Positions 36,680 to 46,312 of a DNA stretch of 64,000 nt are shown piece by piece. The stretch comes from Demequina sediminicola (GTDB lineage: Bacteria; Actinomycetota; Actinomycetes; Actinomycetales; Demequinaceae). The first letter of the stretch is position 1; each line of letters begins with the position of its first letter. Under the pieces are notes generated by a model. It was not told the DNA's origin, searched no databases, and worked only from the letters and a program-made list of their open reading frames with translations. The position numbers were made by a program, and so were the translations under genes. The DNA lies in contig NZ_BBRB01000001.1 of the NCBI RefSeq assembly GCF_000975055.1, positions 186,001-250,000 on the forward strand, written 5' to 3'.

Positions 36680-38575
36680 TTACATCTTCTTCGCGCGCGA
36701 GGCGGCACGAGCACGCGTGGTTGCGTCCAAGTTCACCTTGCGGATGCGGATGTTCTCCGGAGTGACCTCAACGCACTCGTCTTCACGTGCGAACTCGAGG
36801 GATTCCTCCAACGTCAGTGTGCGAGGAGGCGTCAAGCGCTCAAGCTCGTCACCCGTGGCAGAACGAATGTTGTTGAGCTTCTTCTCCTTGCAGATGTTGA
36901 TGTCCATGTCCTCGCCGCGCGAGTTCTCACCAACAACCATGCCCTCGTACACCTCTTGGGTGGGCTTCACGAAGAACGTGCCGCGGTCCTGCAGCAGGAG
37001 CAGCGCGTTCGTAGTGACGGCACCGGTACGGTCTGCCACGAGCGAACCGTTGGTGCGGTACTCAATGACGCCGGCCCACGGTGCGAAGCCGTGCGAGATG
37101 GACGATGCGATGCCGGTTCCGCGAGTCTCCGTCAAGAACGTAGAACGGAAGCCGATCAGGCCACGGGCAGGAACGATGAATTCCATACGCACCCAGCCGG
37201 TGCCGTGGTTAGACATCGAGTCCATACGGCCCTTACGCGAGGCAAGCAGCTGGGTGACAGCACCCAAGTGCTCCTCAGGAACGTCGATGGTCATGTGCTC
37301 CATGGGCTCGTGAACCTTGCCGTCCACGTCCTTGGTCACTACCTGCGGCTTGCCGACAGTCAGCTCGAAGCCCTCGCGGCGCATCTGCTCCACAAGAATC
37401 GCCAGTGCCAGTTCGCCACGGCCCTGAACTTCCCACGCGTCAGGACGCTCGGTGGGCAGCACGCGGATCGAGACGTTACCGATCAGTTCCTTGTCAAGGC
37501 GGTCCTTCACCTGACGAGCCGTGACCTTGGCCCCCTTCACGCGGCCAGCAAGGGGCGACGTGTTGATACCGATGGTCATCGAGATTGCTGGGTCATCGAC
37601 AGTGATGCGAGGCAACGGACGCGGGTCGTTGAGGTCCGTCAAGGTCTCACCAATGGTGATGTCCTCGATACCGGCGACAGCAACAATGTCGCCAGGCTGT
37701 GCCACCTCAGCGGGAACGCGCTCCAAGCCCTTGGTCTGCAAAAGCTCAGTGATCTTCACGGTCTGGACCGAACCATCGGCCCGTGCCCATGCCACCTGCT
37801 GGCCCTTACGGAGCTCGCCGTTGAAGACACGCAGCAACGCGAGACGGCCCAAGAAGGGGCTGGCGTCAAGGTTGGTGACGTGCGCCTGCAGCGGGTGACC
37901 CTCCTCGAACACGGGTCCAGGGATGCGCTCCATGATGGTCTTGAACAGAGGCTCAAGGTTCTCGGAGTCAGGCAGTTCGCCGTCTGCGGGCTGGTTCAAC
38001 GAGGCGCGGCCAGCCTTCGCGGAAGCGAAGACAACAGGCACTTCGAGCAAAGCGTCGATGTCAAGATCAGGAACCTCGTCCTGCAAGTCCGCAGCGAGAC
38101 CCAGCAGGAGGTCGTGGCTTTCCTCGACCACAGCGCTAATGCGCGAGTCGGGGCGGTCAACCTTGTTCACCACAATGATGACAGGGAGCTTGGCCGCGAG
38201 CGCCTTGCGCAGCACAAAGCGAGTCTGCGGCAGCGGACCCTCGGACGCATCCACGAGCAGCACGACGCCGTCCACCATGGACAGTCCACGCTCAACCTCG
38301 CCACCGAAGTCAGCGTGGCCAGGGGTGTCGATCACGTTGATAGTGACGCCGCCCTCGGTCGCTGCTTCACCGGTGTAACGGATCGCGGTGTTCTTCGCGA
38401 GGATGGTGATGCCCTTTTCCCGCTCAAGGTCACCCGAGTCCATGGCACGGTCTTCGATGTGGGCGTGGTCGCCGTAGGCGCCGCCCTGGACGAGCATGCC
38501 GTCCACCAGGGTGGTCTTACCGTGGTCAACGTGGGCGACGATCGCGACGTTGCGCAGGTCGGAGCGCACAGGCAT
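36680..38575 (-). CDS. typA: Ribosome-associated GTPase TypA/BipA
   Basis: Translational GTPase that acts on 50S assembly under stress. G1 [15 protein letters not shown] near residue 14, G2 region after [13 protein letters not shown] near 45, G3 [18 protein letters not shown] (in part, near 78), G4 VNKVDRPD near 135; domains II, V and the BipA-specific C-terminal domain with [18 protein letters not shown] (in part, near 460) follow. The ATG at 38575 gives 631 residues, normal for the family; the frame to 38653 is not needed. No clear ribosome site precedes it. Confidence 0.93.
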   Translation of the reverse strand: MPVRSDLRNVAIVAHVDHGKTTLVDGMLVQGGAYGDHAHIEDRAMDSGDLEREKGITILAKNTAIRYTGEAATEGGVTINVIDTPGHADFGGEVERGLSMVDGVVLLVDASEGPLPQTRFVLRKALAAKLPVIIVVNKVDRPDSRISAVVEESHDLLLGLAADLQDEVPDLDIDALLEVPVVFASAKAGRASLNQPADGELPDSENLEPLFKTIMERIPGPVFEEGHPLQAHVTNLDASPFLGRLALLRVFNGELRKGQQVAWARADGSVQTVKITELLQTKGLERVPAEVAQPGDIVAVAGIEDITIGETLTDLNDPRPLPRITVDDPAISMTIGINTSPLAGRVKGAKVTARQVKDRLDKELIGNVSIRVLPTERPDAWEVQGRGELALAILVEQMRREGFELTVGKPQVVTKDVDGKVHEPMEHMTIDVPEEHLGAVTQLLASRKGRMDSMSNHGTGWVRMEFIVPARGLIGFRSTFLTETRGTGIASSISHGFAPWAGVIEYRTNGSLVADRTGAVTTNALLLLQDRGTFFVKPTQEVYEGMVVGENSRGEDMDINICKEKKLNNIRSATGDELERLTPPRTLTLEESLEFAREDECVEVTPENIRIRKVNLDATTRARAASRAKKM

Positions 38576-38711
38576 GAGAAAAACTCGATTCGTTGAGATG
38601 AGAAGTCGGGCGCAAGGGGCGCACCGCCGATACAGTCTAGCGGGTCTCGTCAAGAGTCACCGATGAATGGCCTCCGTCGAGGGCGACGCACATCCGTGGC
38701 ACGATGCTCTC

Positions 38712-39260
38712 ATGCGTTCCTACCGCTCCCCCAGTGCACCCATGTGGGGCTGGATCGGCATTGCCGCCGGCGTGCTCATCGCAGTGCTCGGCACACTCGT
38801 TGAGGGGTTCCCCGTCGCCTTCGTTCCGATCACGCTCGGGGCAGCGATAGCGCTGATTGCCGTGGCGTGTTTTCTTCGTCCCAAGGTCGAAGTGGACGAT
38901 CACTCAGTCATCGTCCACAACATCACTCAGGTGGTTGAGGTGCCCTTTGCTCGCCTGGCCGATGTGGAGACGCAGTGGGGTCTGGAACTCGTCACCGATG
39001 ACGGCAAGAAGGTGGGCGCATTTGCGGCACCTGACCCCAATCGACGTGATCGGCGCAAAGCCCCACACGAACACAAGTCAGCCGACCTCGTGGCCATGGT
39101 GCGCGGCGGCGAGTCAGCATGGCTCGAAGGGCCTCATCGGGCACAGGACGAGCAGGCGTGGGCAGATGCGCCGTCGCGCGTCCGGCACTGGGATTTTGTG
39201 GGGGTCGCTCTTCTCGCGAGCGCCGCGGTGTTGATCATTGCGGGTATTGCTCTCGTTTAG
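38712..39260 (+). CDS. PH-like domain membrane protein
   Basis: 182 residues: two N-terminal helices (WGWIGIAAGVLIAVLGTLV and FVPITLGAAIALIAVACF near residues 12 and 35), a cytoplasmic or surface domain with alternating strands (VEVDDHSVIVHNITQVVEVPFARLADVE, in part) resembling the bacterial PH domain, and a C-terminal helix (FVGVALLASAAVLIIAGIALV). Function unknown. The ATG at 38712 (MRSYRS) is divergent from typA. A palindromic element lies 53 bp after the stop. Confidence 0.7.
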   Translation: MRSYRSPSAPMWGWIGIAAGVLIAVLGTLVEGFPVAFVPITLGAAIALIAVACFLRPKVEVDDHSVIVHNITQVVEVPFARLADVETQWGLELVTDDGKKVGAFAAPDPNRRDRRKAPHEHKSADLVAMVRGGESAWLEGPHRAQDEQAWADAPSRVRHWDFVGVALLASAAVLIIAGIALV

Positions 39261-39313
39261 TCTCGCCTCCCCCACACCCCGCGCTGCTCCACATCTCTTC
39301 GCGAATCCTCGTG

Positions 39314-39367
39314 AGATGGCCACATTTCGTCGTTATGAGCCCTCATAGCAGTCAAATGGAGCCATTT
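39314..39367 (+). repeat. 54-nt palindromic intergenic element, copy 3
   Basis: Left arm AGATGGCCACATTT (39314-39327) is diverged, right arm AAATGGAGCCATTT (39354-39367) is invariant; the 26-nt centre contains TTATGAG/CTCATAG. It lies between convergent genes, 21 bp past the PaiB-like stop. Confidence 0.75.
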
Positions 39368-39388
39368 GGCGAGAGGCCGCGTGCATCC

Positions 39389-40006
39389 TCACGCGAAATC
39401 TCGTCGCATACGGGCCGCGACCTCCACAGACTCTCCACCTCGCCCACTCATGCCTTCCGCGACCGCCTTGCGGTCAGCATCGGCCCGGTTCTGGCTCAAC
39501 TTATCCTTCGCAACGACGCGTGAGACAGCGATATCGACCCCGACGATGCCGTGAAGTTGCCCCTCGATGAAACGACCCGGAGCATCGTCAAGACTCCAGG
39601 GAACTGACTCCGCGGATTCATGGGTGTCCGTCAGCCGCGCAACCGCTCCACGCAACCATGCGGGGTCGCGTCGAAGCGTGACGGTTCCGCGGATCTGCAC
39701 TGTCGAGTAGTTCCAGGTTGGCACGACCCTGCCGTGTTCTGCCTTCCCCTGGTACCAGGAGGGAGTCACGTACGCTTGCGGCCCTGTCACGATGAGCAAC
39801 ACTTGCTGTCCGTCCCCGATCGCATCCACGTGCGGATTCTTTAATGCCAGATGGGCCTCGACGGTGTCGTCGCGCCACACGATCGGGAGTTGCGTCGCAT
39901 GCAGCTCTCCGGCATCGTCCACCGTCACCATCTGTGCCGAGCCGATGCTCGCGACGAAGTCTCGTACGTCTGCAGGCGGCATCTCGTTGAAGTGTGGGAC
40001 ATACAT
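39389..40006 (-). CDS. PaiB-family FMN-binding protein
   Basis: A 205-residue split-barrel flavin-binding protein of the PaiB group: MYVPHFNEMPPADVRDFV at the start, LPIVWRDDTVEAHLALKNPH (in part, near 40), GPQAYVTPSWYQ near 74 and VPTWNYSTVQIRGT near 95 are the conserved family blocks. PaiB was named as a transcriptional regulator of sporulation and degradative enzymes in Bacillus; many homologues are probably flavin-dependent enzymes. No DNA-binding domain is visible here. It sits between two palindromic elements. Confidence 0.85.
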   Translation of the reverse strand: MYVPHFNEMPPADVRDFVASIGSAQMVTVDDAGELHATQLPIVWRDDTVEAHLALKNPHVDAIGDGQQVLLIVTGPQAYVTPSWYQGKAEHGRVVPTWNYSTVQIRGTVTLRRDPAWLRGAVARLTDTHESAESVPWSLDDAPGRFIEGQLHGIVGVDIAVSRVVAKDKLSQNRADADRKAVAEGMSGRGGESVEVAARMRRDFA

Positions 40007-40046
40007 GCCGTCACAGTATCGACGGACCGCGCGCCAGTCTCTCGTG

Positions 40047-40100
40047 AAGTGGCACTTTCTGGTCGTTATGAGCCGTTAAAACAGTCAAATGGAGCCATTT
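40047..40100 (+). repeat. 54-nt palindromic intergenic element, copy 4
   Basis: Left arm AAGTGGCACTTTCT (40047-40060) is the most diverged; right arm AAATGGAGCCATTT (40087-40100) is intact, and the centre is nearly that of copy 3. The right arm provides the last codons and TGA stop of the adjacent regulator gene. Confidence 0.75.
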
Positions 40101-41545
40101 GACGGGGGTGGGTCGGAGGCGTGGGACTCCAGAAACTCGTGGAGCTCACGATCATCCACACCGGGGTAGGTTCCGTGAGGGAGCGGCGCAAACAAGTACG
40201 GCCGCACCCGCGGCGACGCCCATGAGCGCCCATGCCACCGCTCCGCCAAGCCATCCTCGGGCCTACGGCAACACGTCACATCAGGGCATCGTGACACTTC
40301 ATGCGCCGGCGACTCACGCCCACGGAACCACTTGGACTCCGCGTAAGGAACGCCCACCGTGATCGAGTATTCGTCAGAGCCGATGCCGGTCTGAGTCGCT
40401 TCAAAGAACGTGCCCGCAGGGGTGTCCGTGTACTGGTAGTGCTCGGTGGTTCGCGTCGCCTGCGCGAAGGCCTTGCGGGCGCTCCAGTATCGACACACCA
40501 CCTCACCTTCCGTTGACCCCGTGGCATCGAGCGGAAGCGGCAGATTGTCGTTCTCATACGCACCCGACACGGTGCCGTCCCCGGCCACCCGCACATAGTG
40601 CAACCGAATACCCAGGTGCTGTGTGGACAGATTCGTAAACCGGAGCGCTGCCGCCTCATGCGTGACGCCGTACACGTCACGGAAATCATCGATCGCAATA
40701 GCGCGATCACGCTTGGCCTGCTCCAAAAATGGCACGGCCGTCGAACGCGGCATTAAACACGCCGCCGCGTAATAGCTCGCCTCGAGGCGTTGCCGAAGGA
40801 AATCGCCGTAGTCGGCAGGTTCGCCGTGTTCCAGAAGCGTCTGCGCCACCGCCTGAAGCGCCAACGATCGGAGCCCATGCCCACCCGGGATGGACGCTGG
40901 CGGGATGTAAATCCTCCCGTGTTCCACGTCAACGACAGCCCTCGCTGAATGCGGCAAATCGTCGGTATGGACAATGGTTAAGCCCACACGCTCGGCCATC
41001 TCAGCCACGGTGCGGTGAGTCAGTGCTCCCCCACTGTGACCCACGGCAGCCACAGCCTCATCGGCCAACACCTCGATGTCTGGCAGGTAGTTGTTGATGG
41101 AACGCATGTGCGCACGGAGGTCAGTGTTTTCCCGCCGCGCCAATTCCGGGGTTGCGATCGCTTGCCGTGCACGCCGGTCGAGCTCTCGATGCAGACCGAC
41201 GAGAGTCCGTAGCGTCTCATCCGTCATCGACCGTGTGGGACGAAGTGCGGGCAGCCCCAACTCTCGGTATGACGGTGAACGCTGTGCATGCTCAAGTTCA
41301 AGTTCGAGGGCATCGCGGCCTGTCGGAGCATCGTCTCGCAGAAGATCGGACACGCTCACGTCGACCGCCTCCGCGATCTTGCCCAAGAGCGAGAGCCGGG
41401 GCTCCCGTTTGCCGTTCTCGATGAGCGACAGCACACTCGGCGCCACATCGCATGCGTTCCCGAGTTGATCCAACGTCAGCCCTGCACGCGTGCGGAAGTG
41501 CCTCACGCGACGCCCCAGTACGTCTAACTCCGCCATGGTTTTCAC
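40085..41545 (-). CDS. RamB/PrpR-type regulator of short-chain fatty acyl metabolism (XRE HTH + ScfR domains)
   Basis: An N-terminal XRE helix-turn-helix (LGRRVRHFRTRAGLTLDQLGNACDVAPSVLSLIENGKREP, in part, residues 9-50) is followed by an ImmA/IrrE-like domain (about 180-290) and the C-terminal ScfR domain with paired cysteines (SRCPDVTCCRRPEDGLAERWHG, in part). Such proteins sense acyl-CoA thioesters and regulate acetate, propionate and glyoxylate genes. It is divergent from PEPCK, a gluconeogenic gene RamB-type proteins can control. Its last five codons lie inside palindromic copy 4. GTG at 41545 or ATG at 41536 may be the start. Confidence 0.82.
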   Translation of the reverse strand: MKTMAELDVLGRRVRHFRTRAGLTLDQLGNACDVAPSVLSLIENGKREPRLSLLGKIAEAVDVSVSDLLRDDAPTGRDALELELEHAQRSPSYRELGLPALRPTRSMTDETLRTLVGLHRELDRRARQAIATPELARRENTDLRAHMRSINNYLPDIEVLADEAVAAVGHSGGALTHRTVAEMAERVGLTIVHTDDLPHSARAVVDVEHGRIYIPPASIPGGHGLRSLALQAVAQTLLEHGEPADYGDFLRQRLEASYYAAACLMPRSTAVPFLEQAKRDRAIAIDDFRDVYGVTHEAAALRFTNLSTQHLGIRLHYVRVAGDGTVSGAYENDNLPLPLDATGSTEGEVVCRYWSARKAFAQATRTTEHYQYTDTPAGTFFEATQTGIGSDEYSITVGVPYAESKWFRGRESPAHEVSRCPDVTCCRRPEDGLAERWHGRSWASPRVRPYLFAPLPHGTYPGVDDRELHEFLESHASDPPPSNGSI

Positions 41546-41546
41546 G

Positions 41547-41618
41547 TTACGTCAAAAACGCCCAAAATTCACGGCATCGGCCCTCCCCGAACCCCCCACC
41601 CGTGTGTCTAACGTCAAA
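41547..41618. promoter_or_regulatory. Direct-repeat candidate operator between the RamB-like regulator and pckG
   Basis: TTACGTCAAA (41547-41556) and TAACGTCAAA (41609-41618) are direct repeats 62 bp apart, one next to the regulator start and one 35 bp before the pckG start. A divergent regulator/target pair makes these reasonable binding sites; no family consensus was matched. Confidence 0.4.
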
Positions 41619-41652
41619 GTACACGCAGTTTTCATCTCGACGAGGAGCCGCC

Positions 41653-43479
41653 ATGACTGTGACCGCCACCGCCATCCGCCACGATTGCCCCGCCTATGCC
41701 GACGCTCGCGTGGTGGCGTGGGTCGAGCGCATCGCCGCGCTGACGGAACCGGACGCGGTCTACTGGTGCGACGGCTCCGCCGCCGAACGCGAGCGCCTCA
41801 TCGACACGATGGTGGCTCGCGGGACGCTGCTCCCCCTCAACGAAGAGAAACGCCCCAACTCATACCTTGCCCGGTCTCGTCCAGACGATGTCGCACGCGT
41901 GGAGTCACGTACATTCATCTGCTCACGCGACGAGGCCGATGCGGGACCAACGAACAACTGGGCCGACCCCGAAGAAATGCGGGCCACGCTCGACGGTCTG
42001 TTCCACGGTGCCATGCGTGGACGCACGATGTATGTGGTGCCATTCTCAATGGGGCCGGTAGGGAGCCCGTTGGCTCGAGTCGGAGTCCAAGTCACTGATT
42101 CGCCGTACGTGGTCGTCAGCACAGGAACGATGACCAGAATGGGTGCCGATGCCCTGCGCCAGATCGCTCCGACGACCCCGTGGGTGCCTGCCGTACATTC
42201 CGTGGGGGCACCGTTGGGTCCGGACGATGCTGATGTGGCCTGGCCTTGCTCCGACACCAAATACATCGTTCACTATCCAGAGGACCGGGAGATCTGGTCG
42301 TACGGATCGGCATACGGCGGCAACGCGATCCTCGCGAAGAAGGCATTCGCACTGCGGATCGCCTCAGCCATCGGCAAGGACGAGGGATGGATTGCGGCAC
42401 ACATGCTGCTGCTGAAAGTGACCAACCCGCAAGGCCGTGTGTTTCACGTCGCAGCCGCGTTTCCCAGCGCGTGCGGCAAAACCAACTTCGCCATGCTCAA
42501 GCCATCCATCGCCGGTTGGGACGTCGAAACCATCGGCGATGACATCGCCTGGCTCGCCCCCGGAGCCAACGGCGAACTGCGAGCGATCAACCCCGAAGCG
42601 GGGTTCTTTGGCGTCGCACCTGGCACTGGAGCCGACACGAACCCCGTCGCAGTCGACATGCTGGAGCGTGACGTCATCTTCACCAATGTCGCCCTGACAG
42701 ATGACGGTGACGTGTGGTGGGAAGGGCTGACTCCTGACACTCCCTCGCACCTCACAGACTGGCAAGGCAATGACTGGACCCCAGACTCCCCCACCCCTGC
42801 CGCACACCCCAACTCTCGCTTCACCGTCTCCGCGGACCAATGCCCGACCATCGCCGACACCTGGGATGATCCAGCCGGCGTACCCATCGACGCCATCATC
42901 TTTGGAGGCCGCCGCGCCACCAACGTCCCACTCGTTGCCCAAGCACGGAGCTGGGAGCACGGCGTCTACATGGGAGCCACCCTGGCGTCGGAACGCACGG
43001 CTGCGGCTGAGGGCACTGTAGGAGAACTCAGGCGCGATCCGTTTGCGATGTTGCCGTTCTCTGGCACCCATATGGCAGACCACTGGCAGCACTGGCTCGA
43101 TGTGGGCGAGCGTCTGGCGGAGCAGGGGTCAGCACCGGCTATCTTCCAGGTGAATTGGTTCCGCAAGGGTGATGACGGCTCGTTCTTGTGGCCCGGCTTC
43201 AGCGAAAACGCCCGGGTCCTCGAATGGATCCTTGATCGTGTTGCAGGCAACGTCGATGCGACGGACTCCCCCGTGGGCCTGCTGCCGTCCGAGGGCAGCA
43301 TCGACTATGAGGCCGCGGGCGTGGCGCCCGAGCAGTGGTCGCAGTTGTTCGCACTCCACTCTGAGCCCCTTGCTGCGGAGGTCGCGGACACTGAGGGCTT
43401 CCTCGCCGGCTACGGCGACGCGGTACCCACGGAGGTATGGGGGCAGCACCGCGAACTCGAGGCGCGACTGCGCCGCTAG
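41653..43479 (+). CDS. pckG: Phosphoenolpyruvate carboxykinase (GTP)
   Basis: Decarboxylates oxaloacetate to PEP in gluconeogenesis. The GTP-type enzyme is recognised by the P-loop FPSACGKTNFAML near residue 275, FSMGPVGSPLARVGVQVTDS (in part, near 135), IFGGRRATNVPLV near 418 and FRKGDDGSFLWPGFSENARV (in part, near 500). The ATG at 41653 follows GAGGAG and gives 608 residues, typical; the upstream extension crosses the regulator's promoter. Divergent from a RamB-like regulator. Confidence 0.94.
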   Translation: MTVTATAIRHDCPAYADARVVAWVERIAALTEPDAVYWCDGSAAERERLIDTMVARGTLLPLNEEKRPNSYLARSRPDDVARVESRTFICSRDEADAGPTNNWADPEEMRATLDGLFHGAMRGRTMYVVPFSMGPVGSPLARVGVQVTDSPYVVVSTGTMTRMGADALRQIAPTTPWVPAVHSVGAPLGPDDADVAWPCSDTKYIVHYPEDREIWSYGSAYGGNAILAKKAFALRIASAIGKDEGWIAAHMLLLKVTNPQGRVFHVAAAFPSACGKTNFAMLKPSIAGWDVETIGDDIAWLAPGANGELRAINPEAGFFGVAPGTGADTNPVAVDMLERDVIFTNVALTDDGDVWWEGLTPDTPSHLTDWQGNDWTPDSPTPAAHPNSRFTVSADQCPTIADTWDDPAGVPIDAIIFGGRRATNVPLVAQARSWEHGVYMGATLASERTAAAEGTVGELRRDPFAMLPFSGTHMADHWQHWLDVGERLAEQGSAPAIFQVNWFRKGDDGSFLWPGFSENARVLEWILDRVAGNVDATDSPVGLLPSEGSIDYEAAGVAPEQWSQLFALHSEPLAAEVADTEGFLAGYGDAVPTEVWGQHRELEARLRR

Positions 43480-43493
43480 CCGTCCACAGACGA

Positions 43494-43536
43494 CTGCAGG
43501 GCCGATGCGTCTGCCATCAACGCATCGGCCCTGCAG
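43494..43536. terminator. Perfect 17-bp hairpin terminator
   Basis: CTGCAGGGCCGATGCGT (43494-43510) pairs without mismatch with 43520-43536 around a 9-nt loop, between convergent pckG and lipoprotein genes. Both arms contain the recurrent 9-mer GGCCGATGC/GCATCGGCC. Confidence 0.85.
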
Positions 43537-43552
43537 GACGGGGGAAGAGAAG

Positions 43553-44142
43553 TTACGCGTCTTCCGCCGTCAACGTTGCTTCAGACACCTTGGTCAGGAG
43601 TCCTTCGAAGGACCACCGGTCCACGATGACAATGGTGCCGTCGGCGGTGTCCAGAGTCCATTGGTTCTGAGGCACAGTGACCTGTTCAACTCCATCTTCG
43701 TCAGAGCACGTCACCTCAAACATGTACATCGTGCCCTCTTGGCCAGCGACCGTGGACGGATGCTCGCTGAGGAGCTTTCCACCCGATCCGGTAGTACCCG
43801 GGACAGGGCACGCCACGCCATCATCGAAGTACGGCTCGGCCGGATTGATGCCGCTGGCCGTCTCCCCTGTGATCACTGCGAACCCTGGGCACGGCGCATC
43901 GTCCTGGCAGCCACCTGCCGTCACCGTCGTCACGTCACCTTCAGTGGTGCCCGGTGACCAGAACTCGGCTGCGTCCATCTCGAGGGGACCCACAGGCATC
44001 AGCGTGGCCGCTTCGGAGACCTGAGCCTCCGCGTCGCCTGTTGGTTCTACTGAATCCCCCGGTGCGGGGGCGCTCCCCGTGCACCCCGCTGCGAGAAAAC
44101 TCACAGCGAGGGCGACGGGGAGCGTCCGCACGGCAATGCGAT

Positions 44143-44167
<25 letters not shown>
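43553..44167 (-). CDS. Secreted lipoprotein of unknown function
   Basis: The N-terminus (MEGPRRLLNRIAVRT) and hydrophobic stretch end in lipobox FLAAGC near residue 29, then a Pro/Glu/Ala linker. The mature part of about 175 residues has four further cysteines (GGCQDDAPCPG, GVACP, VTCSDEDG) suggesting two disulfides; no family recognised. The ATG at 44167 lies inside the last codons of the upstream chitinase; a GTG at 44131 would avoid overlap but gives a signal without basic residues beyond one Arg. Position downstream of a chitinase suggests co-transcription. Confidence 0.6.
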
Positions 44168-46116
<1,949 letters not shown>

Positions 46117-46268
46117 GTTTTCTGTGTCCTTTGTTCTCGTGTGTGCTTCGAGATGTCCAGCGATCCGGCCAAGGGTTCTCCTGACCGCTGATCACTGGTG
46201 TTGGCGCTGAGGGCTGAGGGGCCTCGGTGCGCCGCGTCCGAGTGTGTCGCTCGGAAGTGTGGGATGCA

Positions 46269-46299
46269 GTGGCGGGCCAAGGGCTTCAAGGCCCGCCAC
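46269..46299. terminator. Hairpin terminator after chitinase 2
   Basis: GTGGCGGGCC (46269-46278) pairs with GGCCCGCCAC (46290-46299), 13 bp past the stop of the upstream chitinase, separating the two chitinase genes into independent units. Confidence 0.75.
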
Positions 46300-46312
46300 C
46301 GCACGTGTGTTG

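Noticed and set aside
36956..38596. 546-residue plus-strand open frame opposite typA
   Set aside because: His/Arg/Val-rich antisense artefact; typA is unambiguous on the other strand.
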